In this document: in pieces, positions 47,787-59,700 of the stretch
Position numbering within the stretch: position 1 is the first letter of the stretch
Layout of the letters: every line of letters starts with the position of its first letter
NCBI GenBank assembly: GCA_905221605.1
Contig: CAJNDS010000691.1
Coordinates: 289,391-353,390, forward strand
DNA length: 64,000 nucleotides
Source of the DNA: Symbiodinium natans
Taxonomy: Eukaryota; Sar; Dinophyceae; Suessiales; Symbiodiniaceae
Reading direction: 5' to 3'
Program-made: the position numbers and the translations under genes
Notes under the pieces: model-generated
Seen by the model: only the letters and a program-made list of their open reading frames with translations
What the model was told of the DNA's origin: nothing
Databases searched by the model: none

Positions 47787-50700
47787 TTGATTTGTTTATA
47801 TACACATCATGCATATATATATATATATACATACAGGTCTTGGAGAAGAGGGAACTCGATAAGACATCAAACCCTGAACTCTAAACCCGAAATACACGAC
47901 AGAGCTAGATTCCAGGATCCATGTCCCGGAACCACTCCTGGTAGCGCTAACGATCACCGAGCGGTGACGGTTTTGGAGGCCTGCGGCCTTACTATCCCAA
48001 AGGGTCCATGTACCTATATAGTATATACTTGGGCCCTAAAACTACTAATATGGGAACCCTTGAAAGCTCAAGCATATACTATATGGGTACATGGACCCGT
48101 AGGGAATGAAGAAAACAGGCACAGAAGCCGGCCTGCCTTTCGTTTCGGAACTCGTGACGTGAAGAGAAGCCCTCGCTGGAAGAAGGCGCCGCGACAGCTC
48201 TAGGCAGTAGTGGCGCCAGCGGCAGTTCTGCCAGCCGTTGCCAAGAGATCGAAAACGCATCCCATCACCCGACATCCATGTTCGCGATTTTTGACTTTGT
48301 GCCTGTGGCGAAAGTATGTCCGGCCGCCATCCTTGTGGACCAAATGAACTCTAAAGTTGGGTTCATCTACCCTATGCTACGATAGTCCCTTCTAAGGTTC
48401 GTGAGCCATAACCCCTTTTAGGGTTCATTTGCTGATCCCAAGGATGAAGACACGAATGTGGGAGCTCTCTTGAAGGGTTACGGCCTTCTGCACGCGAACC
48501 CCCCGAAGCCCGACACCCCAAAGGAACCTGCGTCACACACCGGAAACAACCCAGAGATTTGGGCGGACAGTGCAGACGTAGAAAACCTAGGTTGAAGTTT
48601 GGGATGTTTGTTTTTGCAGTTTCCTGATTTTGCGCCAAGAAGGGACCCTACGTACAAATACGTTCCAAAGGGTTTATTTGGAGTCTCTAATGTAGTCCCT
48701 TTTGGGGTTAGTTATAGGGCTTCTCGTATACTTGTACCCCCAAAAAGGTACTACATAGGAGCATCTAGGTAAAGGCCAACCTCGAGGCTCTCACCATCTT
48801 TCGTGGGGCATCTCCCCATGCACCCTACACCCCATGCCTTGGGGTTCAACGGTCTCGGGCCCGAAACTCACACATGAGTCGTGGGTGCTTCTGTTATTCA
48901 CATAGGGTTCCTTGTAAATATTGGTTCGTGCATAAATGAATACATGTATACATATATATATACATACATGTATACATATGTATGGTAATTATATTTATAT
49001 ATGTTGTTGTATATGTATATGTGTTTGCGTATGTATATGTATATATATATATATGTATGAGTTGCTAGTATCTGAATGAGAACCTAAACCCCAAACAGAG
49101 GGCCTCCCCGACACTGTTGCGAGGCCATAGCAACCCTCACGACGACTTCGCAGGTGCAGCTGCCTGCACACTGTGAACCCTAAATTTCCCTAAGCCCTTA
49201 ACCCTAAACCCTAAACCCTAACCCCTAACCCCTAAACCCTAAATTGTGCGGGGCTTAGGGTTGAGGGTTCTTTCCTCCCTAGGCCCTAAATTGCATGGGG
49301 CTGAGGGTTCAGGGTTCTTCCTCCCAAAGCCCTAAATTGTCTGTGGGGGCTTCGGGTTCAGGGTTCTTTTCTTGTTGCATGTCTTGGCGATATAAGTCAA
49401 GATGGATCCTAGCCCCCTCGCTCTCGGAGGGGAGATTGGAGATGCATGTTTAGGGCTTAGGGCTTGGGCTTCGGGCTTTGGGCTTTAGGGCTTAGGGTTT
49501 AGGGTTTAGGGCTTAGGGCTTTAGGCTTCAGGGCTTAGGGTTTAGGGTTTAGGGTTTAGGGGCTCAGGCCACCCTCAGCTGTGGGTCATTGGCTATATTT
49601 GCAAGGTGGCCCTCGGCAGACAGGGTACGACCTTGAGGATTCCGGTTTACTGGACCCTAAACCAAACAGGCTAAGACGTGCGAACATCCCCATCCAGTTC
49701 TTCTACCAAAGGCTTCAAATCTAGAAAAGTGCATATTCTCCCGACCTGGGTCTGACACCCCATAGCCTAAAGCCCGAAAACCCACACTTCAACCCTCAAC
49801 CCGAACCCTATAGCCTGGACGTCTTCAGAATCTCCCACCTCCCCCTCTTTTTCTTTGTCATAGTTGGGTAACATTTTACATTTTTAAGGGTACTTAAACC
49901 CAATAAGGAATATAAATTTAAAATTTAATATTACCCCAACAATGAACAAGTTTTCAGGACTTCCTGGAAGAGGTGCAGATGGAGCAGGAGACCTGCACCA
50001 TGCAGGGTTTAGAAGGTTTGCTAGCTTGGCTTTCGTGATGTGTTTATGATTCCATAATCATGTGGGTTTATGAGGGTTTAATTAGGGTTTAGGGTTTAGG
50101 GTTTAGGGTTTAGGGTTTAGGGTTTAGGGTTTAGGGTTTAGGGTTAGGGGCCCTATATGGACATTTGTCAAAGGGTTTAACGGCCAACCTAGTCTATGGC
50201 GTTCATGGTTTAGGGCTTATGGGGCTTAATGATGAGGCCCAGGGTGTACGGAGTTTAGGGTTTAGGGTGTGCCCAGGATTAAGGACCTTAGGCGCCTTAG
50301 GACTTAGGACTATATACAAATAGATAAAATGAATAGGAGAGTTCTGATAAATAAAAAATATATATATATATGTATACTAGAAAACAACATCAGTCCAGAC
50401 GTTTCCTCCAGGCATATGTCAGCCTGTTGCAACTTGCCTTTGTAACAGAAGAGGCGCCCGAAGCGTGTAAAGTAATCTATGCGCAGGAAGGCATGTTGTC
50501 TCAGCCGCACCTCGAGGACCTCGCACCAGCACATGGGGTATAGCCAGTATAGCTCAAGCCCCCATGACGCAGCCTCGATATATTAAACCGTTCTGCACCG
50601 ACTGAGTGCCTCAATCCTGCAAACCCAAAACGACAGGCAGTGGGCAGGGCGCCGGTTGGCCTATTGAGCCCTAGCGTTTCTTAAGTTCATGGGACCTAGC

Positions 50701-53700
50701 CTATAAGATCTCACTTACTTATGAAGCCCTTGCGCTGCCATGCGCTTGCAATCCTCCCCCTCCCACAAAACAACCACACAAGAACACGCAGAAGCCTGTC
50801 TGATCAGGCGTGCCGAAAGATCTCAGATCAGAACGCACGGGTTTGGAGGGTGGTGAAAACATTGTGTAGCTGCAGCTGAAGCTGGTTTGCAACCTCGCGT
50901 GGTGCCGGTCGTATCTGGCCTTATGAAGCCCCAAACCCTAAACCATCAACATTTTGCGTTAATGGTAGACTGCACTTTCTGAAGCATTTACAAGCATACT
51001 TCTAACTGCCCATGAGAAGGTTGCCCATGGGGTTGAGGCTTTAGGGTTTAGGGCTTAGGGTTTAGGGTTTTAGGGTTTAGGGTTTAGGGTTTAGGGTTTA
51101 GGGTTGAAGTGCACCCACAGGAGCAGCGCCAGCGACGCACCGCTCAGCTGACGGAAGCTCGGCAGCTGCGCGAGCAGCAGGCCGATTCTGGGTCGAGGGT
51201 TTAGGGTTTAGGGTTCATGGGGTCTAGGGTTTAGGGTTTGGGGTTTGGGGTTTAGGGTTCAGGGTTTGGGGTTTAGGGTTTGGGGTTCAGGGTATAGGGT
51301 TTGGGGTTTAGGGTATAGGGTTTGGGGTTTAGGGTTTGGGGTTTATGGTTCGGGGGTTTAGGGTTTTGGGTTTGGGGTTTAGGGTTTACTGTAGGGGATA
51401 GGGTTTGGGGTTTAGGGTTTGGGGGTTTGGGGTTTGCGGTTTAGGGTTTGGGGGTCTAGGGTTTGGGATTTAGGGGTTTGGGGGGTTTAGGGTTTAGGGG
51501 TTAGGGTTTGTGGTTTAGGGTGTAGGGTTCAGAGTTCAGGGATTAGGGATTACTTTAGCCTGTAAATTGCGGGTTGCATATATGAGGAATTCATACTTGG
51601 GCTGCGGGCCTTAAGGATTTGTTGCTTAATTAGAGTTATATGGGCTGTTCTCTTCATGTTTGCTGGGGTGGGTGGGAGGGGGGCAGTATATAATGTCTAG
51701 TGCGCTACTCGAAGACGTAACGTTGAACCCCAGGTTGCGCCATGCACAGGCGTGGGCGTATGCTGTATTCGAGAAAAGGTATTTCTTGGCGCATGTTGAA
51801 GTTGTCCATTGCATTGCGTACTGCTACCCCCACACCCTAATTGAACCCTAAACCCTATACAATCGGTTGAGAACAGTTTTTAAATTTCTGGTGTCGGTAA
51901 GGTGCCTGTCAACATAAGGACTTGCCCAGGGACGCGGACTCTTTCATGCTACTTAGAAAGTAGGGTTTAGGTTGAGGGTTTGGGGGGGCCCTCAGCTGCA
52001 CAGGCCATAACTTTGAACGCCACTTTTGATATAAAAAAGCCGGCCCATGGAAACATACTAATAATTGGCCCGCAGCAGAAGTAAAAATAGGATGTTGGTG
52101 ACGGTGGCCTGTTAACCTCTTATTGTAGGTCTTCATGAGTGAACTGGTGATGATGACAAGAACGCACCCTTGACAGCCGAGTGTGAGAGTGAATACGAGA
52201 TCCTGTTGAGAGAATACTATGAACAAGGATGTGATTATGAAGAGCGCAGCATAGGGGTTTATCATAATAATAGTAAAGGTGTAGTGAATATAAGCCCTAT
52301 TTATAATGTAACGAAGTGAAATAGGGCTTATAATGAACGAAACAAGCCATGGGAAGGAGAGTTCCGATCTCAGCCGATGAAGCCCGAAGGAACGCGGACC
52401 CGAAGTCCTGAAATCACGAAACTCATGAAAAATTGCCTATGCCCAACCAGCAGGACTCCTTCTGCCATAAGCGCTAGCACCCTAAGGACCAAGCGAACCC
52501 CAAAGTTGAGGTCATACAACCCAATACTATTATCATGCCTAAAAGAGGTATGTGACCCGTAAACCTCTTTTAGGGTTCATAGAATCCCTAGTAAGGTATA
52601 TGAATCGTAAGCCCTTTCAGGGTTCATGTAGTCCCAAGTAAGGTATATGAACCGGTTCATGTCGTCCCAAAGGTAAAGCCCAAAAAAAAGCGCGGTCCAA
52701 CCCAATACTCTATAATCTCTATGAAGGTGACCCATAAACGCCTTGAGACCTTGAGGGTTTATGTCGTCCCAAAAGGTAAAGCCCCGATTTTCGCACGGTC
52801 CTCGCCAGGACCTAACCCTAAACCCTAAACCCTAAGCCCTAAGCCCTAAGCCCTAAGCCCTAAGCCCTGAGCCCTGAGCCCTAAGCCCTAAGCCCTAAGC
52901 CAGGACCGCGAGTACGAAGAGGCACTCCTCCAGGACCAGCTCGCGGCGGTGCGCCGCGCCGAGGGCGGCGAGGAGCCGCAACCAGGTTTAGGGTTTGGGG
53001 TTCAGGGTTTAGGGTTTAGGGTTTGGGGTTTTGGGTTTGGGGTCTGGGGTTAGGGTTTAGGCCCTAAACCCCCCTTAACCCTATAAACCCTATACACCCT
53101 AATAACCCTATACGTTCGATAAACCCTGTAAACCCTATAAGTTTTACACATACTATAAACCCTAGAAACCCTACAAACCCCGCAAACCCTATAAACCCTA
53201 TACACCCTATAAGCCCTGACATCTACATTTTCAGGGCCTTGGGGTTCGGCCTGGGGCTTGGGTTTTTTGCACTGTGCACTTGGAGGTTCCTGAGTACTTC
53301 TAACCCCAAATTTCAGTCTACTTATGACCTACTTCGATTAGAGTTTAGGGTTGAGGGTTTAGGGTTTATGGTTTTTCGAGGACTTAGGGGGCTTGTAAGT
53401 GCAGTTACAACTGGGGTTAGAAGAACCCATTCGATGCCTGCGCGTCTGCCCTCTTTCAGGGCTCTTGGACGGACACGAGGAGTGTGGGGTTTAGGGTTTC
53501 GGGTTTAGGGTTTTTTCGGTTGCTGGGCGACCTGCTACAGTATAGCATAGTGTCCTCACGTAGACCTCTCCGGAAGGGTCCGTATGTACCAGAATCATGG
53601 AACAAGGCGCTCAGAAGCCCTCTTTGGTACCGTCTCTGGGTGTCTCATTCCATAAAATCAAGTGAACTTCCCGGGTCTGATTTTCCTAGCCGCACGTAGG

Positions 53701-56700
53701 GGTCCCAACAGGAAGTACAATCTCGGGTCCGGGTTGGGTCTAGGGTTCATCGGGTCAAAAGTAAGACTTAAGGCGGCCCCAAACTTGAAGCCCTAAGCCC
53801 GGCTCCCTAAATTAAACCCATACACTCTAGACCCGGGACCTCCAAGAGCGTGCAGGGGTTTTGCGTCCTAAACCGCAAGCCCTAAACACTAAGACCCAAA
53901 CCCTCACCCCTAAGCTGCGGGTGACTGTATGTAGAGTTGGGAGACGTCTAGGTGCTTGTCTTTAGGGCATCCACGGTTTTTTGAGCTTGGGGGCTAGTTG
54001 TAGTGTTGTTGGGGGGGGAGACTGAGGGCGGGCAGAGTTGCAGAAGTTGTTCAGGGTTTGGGGTTTATTTATAGGGTTGATGTACAGGGTTTAGGGTTTA
54101 TCTATAGGGTTTAGGGTTTCTGGGGTTCAGGGTCTGTGGTTTATAGGGTTTAGGATGTCTAGATGGAGAGGTCAGCAACTCCCATGTCCGGGAATGCCAG
54201 GTAAGGGTAGCCTGTGTAGGGATACGGTTCAAGGTCTCCTTGGGGTGGATCGGGGACGAATGTCAAATCTGTGCCAGACGCTTCCGGCTATTCCTCACTT
54301 ATGCTCTTGAATCCCGAACAACACCTGAACCCCATAGGTTCGAGAACCAAAAAAACTTCTGAATTCGCCAGCCCGCAAGCCCTCAAGCCCCCGAACCCCA
54401 AACTCTAAGTCCTAAACCCCAACCCCAACCCTCAAGTCCAAACCTTATGGACAAACCAAAACCCCAAGCACTAAGTCCCTTGAACTTCAAGCGCAGACCT
54501 GAGACGCGTCTCTAAACCCTAAACCCTAAACCCTAAACCCTAAACCCTAAACCCTAAACCCTAAACCCTGAGACAGGAGGCAGAGGCCCTGCCAGCGGTG
54601 GATGCAGCCGCAGAGGTTCATGGGTTTTGGAGTGCTACACTTCAATACTGTTTTTTCGGTTTAGGGTTCAGGTTTTAGGGTTTAGGGTTTAGGGTTTAGG
54701 GTTTAGGGCGAACTACACTTTAGTTCTTTGTTTTTTTCGTTCTGGGTTCCGATAATGGCTACTTTTACCGAAAAGGTATTGACTTTTTTCCAGGGTCTAC
54801 TCCAAAGTAGAGGTTCAGACGCAGGGTTCGGAAGCTTTAGGGATTTCAGGGTTTTAGGCTTTTTGTTAAAGAGTCTTTAGGGTTTTTGGCTTTCATTTCT
54901 TGAGGGTCTTTCAGGCTCTTAGGGACTTTAGTGCGTTTGGGTTTTAGGGCTTTGGGTTGGCTGAAGAGTTGTTCAGGGTGTCTAGTCGGTTTGGGGGGGG
55001 GGGGGGGTGGTTGAGTTTTTTTTTGTTTTTTTTTTTTTTTTTTTTTTTTTTTTTGGGGGGGGGGGGGGGGGGTGGAGGGTTCGGAGCTTAGGGATTTGGA
55101 GTTTTGGCTAAGCAGCTGGATGTTGTAGGAAGATAGGTCGAGGTTTCGCTCTCTGTCTGAAGGTTGGATCAAGTCATGAAAAGCATCCATGACTAACCCC
55201 TCAACCATGAAGCCTAAATCCTAGACCCTGAACCCTAAACCCTATAAACCCTGATTAAACCCCAGAGCCCTAAACCCTAAACCCTAAACCCTAAACCCTA
55301 TAAACCCTAAACCCTAAACCCTAAACCCTAAACCCTAAACCCTAAACCCTCACCCCCCCTAAAGCAGGCAGAGGCTGCGGCCGAAGCAGCGCGCGCGGCC
55401 GAGGAAAAAGCCGCAGCGGAGGAGGTGGCGGCTCTTGTCTTGCGGGGCTCGAAGGGTTTGGGGTTTAGGGTTTAGGGTTTAGGGTTTATAGGGTTTAGGG
55501 TTTAGGGTTTAGGGTTGAGGGGATTGCGGAGTTCGGGTTCCTCAAAGACTTGCCGAACGAAGGAAAGCGTAACATCTTCTGCATCTCAGGAATATTTCTT
55601 ATGCTATGGAGGGGTTTGATTCTAACCTTGAATAGACCCTATAAAGTCAGGTACCTCCCCACAAAGATGGCATCATGAAGTCTCTTCGGGTCGGGGTTCA
55701 GACCTTACATTCTGAAATACGTGGTTTGAGGTAAGAAGTCGTAGAGTAGAGAACTTCTGGTTGAGGCCAGGACTACGGATAGGACATTGTGCGAACTAGG
55801 ATACTTTGTGCACGATAGAGTCTATGTATGGGGTATCAGACCACATCAGGGCCATTTAGGGTTTCGGATTTAGGGTTTAGGGTTTAAGTTTTAGGGTCTA
55901 GGGTTTAGGGTGTAGGGTTTAGGGTTTAGGAAGTTTAGGGTTTAGGGTTTAGGTTTCTGTTGCAACTTTTCTGTTCCAAATACTTTTGCCTGAAGAGGCG
56001 GCGGCAGCTGCCAAAGCAGCTGCCAAAGCAGCTGCCAAAGCAGCGGAAGCGGAGGAAGAGGCAGGCCTAACATAGGGGTCGGAATAATTAGAGTTTAGGG
56101 TTTAGGGTTAGGGGTTAGGGTATATAGGGTTTAGGTTGCTAACAGTAATTCCCTTTTCCCTTATGGTCCCTGTATAGTTGTATGCTATACTGACCCCCCA
56201 AAAAGGTAATTCTAATTATTAAGGCCCCTGTATTAGGTCACTGAATTTCCTTCGACCGTTGGGGTTTAGGCTAGGTAGGCCCTTGGGACATTTTATGTTT
56301 TCCTTGTTGGCTTTAGGCGGATCATATTTTTTAGGGTACTCTTCAGTGGGTTTTTTAGAGTATGCTTTAGAGTATTTTTTAGAGTATTCTTTAGAGTATT
56401 CTTTAGAGTATTCTTCAGAGGGTTTAAGGCCCAACCTTGTAGGGTGCAGGGCAAATCGCCAGCCAAATCCGACACCCAACCCGCGCCCCTGCGTCTACAG
56501 CCTCCTTCCAGGATGGCCGATTAAGCCCTATAATCCCCAGAGTTAGCCCTCTAAAGGGCATTTTTTGGGGTTATAGGGTGTCATAGCCCGGCCTCCTTTC
56601 GGTGAGCATGAGCAAGTGTGCCTCAGCCGGCTTTCGAGGTTTTGCAAAGCTGCGTCTCCGTAGTGACATCCCGGCTTTGCCGCAAGCAAGAATTCCGCTG

Positions 56701-59700
56701 CTGGGTACGAAGGGTTTGTACTCCAGAACTTTCCAACCCGAAGAGTTCCTGTCAGTTCAGGCCCAATGAATGCTGAACTCATTGATAGTCATCACGTCCA
56801 TGAAGTGGGGTTTAGGGTTGAGGTTCAGGGGGTTACGCCTGCGCCCTCAAACCACTTCACCTCAACCTACACCGAAGGCAACCGTTGACCTTTGCCTCGA
56901 ACATAAACTATCCGAAGCTGTTCGCAACAATCCCTGAACCTGCTGAAACCTGCTGACACCCCAAAACCTCCCCCACAACCCCCGCAAGCGACTGAACCCT
57001 AAACCCTAAACCCTAAACCCTAAACCCTAAACCCTAAACGCCCTAAACCCTATAAACCCTAAGCCCTAAACCTAAACCCTAAACCCTACAGAAGCTGCTT
57101 TTTGCAGGCGAGAAGGCAGCGCGGAGCCGAAATTCTGGCAGCTCCAGAGCCTGCAGGGCCCCAAGTCGTTCAGGGGTAGAGAGGGCTTTGGGTTATTGCA
57201 AGTGTGCGGGAATAGGGTTTAGGGCTCTACCCCCCCAAACCCTTAGGCCCTAGACCCTAAAACCTAAACCCTATATAAACCCTACCCCCCTCCCTCCCCC
57301 CGGGGGCCTTCTTATTCTTACTATTCATTTGCCCCTGCGCCCTTCATTCCCAGTGCCCCGTGGGACTAGGGTTTAGGGTTCAGGGTGTAGGGTTACAGGT
57401 CGACTATAAAGGAGGGACCCTTGCAAGGGGCCTTAGGGGGAATGAAGGGGCTACTTAGGTATATAGGGACTGGGATGTTCCCCCTTATACTAGCAGTCCT
57501 TAATAAGGATTGCAATAGGGGGCTACTACAATCCTTATTAGAGGACTGCTGGAATAAGGGGGAACATCCCAATATAGGGACTTACGTAAGGTATACATAG
57601 GGGTTATTGATATAGGGGAATAAGATTAAAGGTCCGTGCAGCAGATTGACTCGATGTTCCGGTTTTGCTTTTCAACCCGAAACCCCAAGACCGAACCCGC
57701 AATTCTTAAACCCGAAGCTTGGGATGTTCCCCCTTGTACTTACAGTTCTTAGTAGAGAATAATAGCAAGAGGGGTTACTAGAATCCCTATTCAGGACTGG
57801 GAGTATAAGGGGGAACATCCCAACCCTAGCCTTAAGGTTTAGGGTTTAGGGTTTAGGGTTTAGGGTTTAGGGTTTAGGGTTTAGGGTTTAGGGTTTAGGG
57901 TTTAGGGTTTAGGGTTTAGGGTTCAACCCACAAAACCGAATCAGCTGCCCTCTTGTCTTTGCAGGCCACTGGTGCCGGGCCCACAGCAAGGAGACGTCTC
58001 CTCCACTGCCTGTGAGTGACCCTGCTTTAGGGTTTAGGGTTTAGGGTTTAGGGTTTAGGCTTTAGGGCCAGGAAGGAACAAATCCTTAGAAATGGTATCA
58101 CGAGTAAGCAGGGGACCTCCACCCTAACCCTTAAACCCTAAACCCAGAACCCTATCATGATGGGAAAAAGGTCTTTTGCTATCTCATTCCACACCTCATA
58201 TTATTTGCCCGTCTTCATATTGGGTGACAGGGAGAGAGCGGTTAACCTCTACTTTTCCTTTCGTACACCATCAATCTCATGACACCTTAACTCCTTGTCT
58301 GTTCACCTGTCATGTAGTTCGGTTCTTATGTCTTTTCACTCATTGAACCCTAAACCCTAAAACCCTATAAACCCCAACCCCGAAGAGGATCCGGCTCCAG
58401 CTGCCCTCGGGAGAGCGCCTGCAGCGCAACTTCCGCGCAGACCAGAGCTTGGAGGAGGCTCGCACGCCTAGGGTTTAGGGTTTAGGGTCCCTCAACCCTA
58501 AACCCTGAACCCTAAACCCTAAACCCTAAACCCTATAGAGTTTTGAACAAGGCTCAAGGTTCAGGACCGAAAGGTTTTGAGACGAGGGCTTAGGGCTGAG
58601 GGTTTAGGCCCTTTGGGTGCTAAAAGTAACCCTAAACGGATGTACATATACTAGGACGGGGAGTAGGCCCGTTTTTCCTTTTTTTAGGGTTGGGGTTCCC
58701 TTATAATCCCCTTAAAACCAAAAGGGCACCCTTTTTATTCCTAGTTTACGCCCGGGTCTAGTATATATACGCACCTTAAGAGGATCCTTTCTGCCTAGTT
58801 TAGGGTATATGACCCACAATTTTAGGGTTCATTTGGCCGTCTAGGGACGTGAGGACGTATCACGAGTTTCATACCAGGCCTGTACGAGCGCTTACCTAGA
58901 GTATCTTCGTACCCTAAATAGACCAAGGGAAAACTCCCCTTTTCTGTTGTTTAGTCGGCTCGTGACTTGGGAAACTCGGCGCAGGCTTGTGTTTACCTGT
59001 GTTGAGACTGGGCAATTTTGGGAATTTCGGAGTTGGGTGAGAAGCCGCTGCTATGCTGCATCATGCTGTTTTTGGCAGACGAGTTCCCGGGCACCATACA
59101 GGCTATCTAAACCCTAGGTCCTTCCAGTCAGGTGTAGGGTTAAGGGTTTAGGGTTCGGGTTTAGGGACCCTAAACCCTAAACCCTAGACCCTAAACCCTA
59201 GGCCCTTCCAGTCAGGTCTACGAGTGGGCCCACTGCTGCCGCCCGCAAGCAAAGCCGAAGTGCTTCGAGCAGCCAGGCTTTGAAGTGTTTGAAGCTCTTC
59301 TTGGCTGAGGGTTTCGGTTTTCGGGAACCCTAAACCCTAAACCCTAAACCCTAAACCCTAAACCCTAAACCCTAAACCCTAAACCCTAAATGCGCTCGTG
59401 GTTTGGGCGCCGGAGCTTTCGGTTCCCAAACCTGAACCCCTCCAAGTGCCCTTTATAGCAAGGAACCTCAGGATACCTTACAGCGGGTTTAGGGTTTAGG
59501 GTTTAGGGTTTAGGGTTTACGGTTTAGGGTGTAGGTTTTGGCGTTTCGGGTTTAGTGAACCCGAAACCAGTCCTTCAATCGCCTGCCCTACAAACGCCAA
59601 GGCCCCTGTACCTTGAACCCTTAGCCCACCGAAACCTTAAAGGATTTTTCCCTTCGGCCTCAAAAAGCCCAGGCCCCCGAAGCCCCATAGAAGCTGCACT

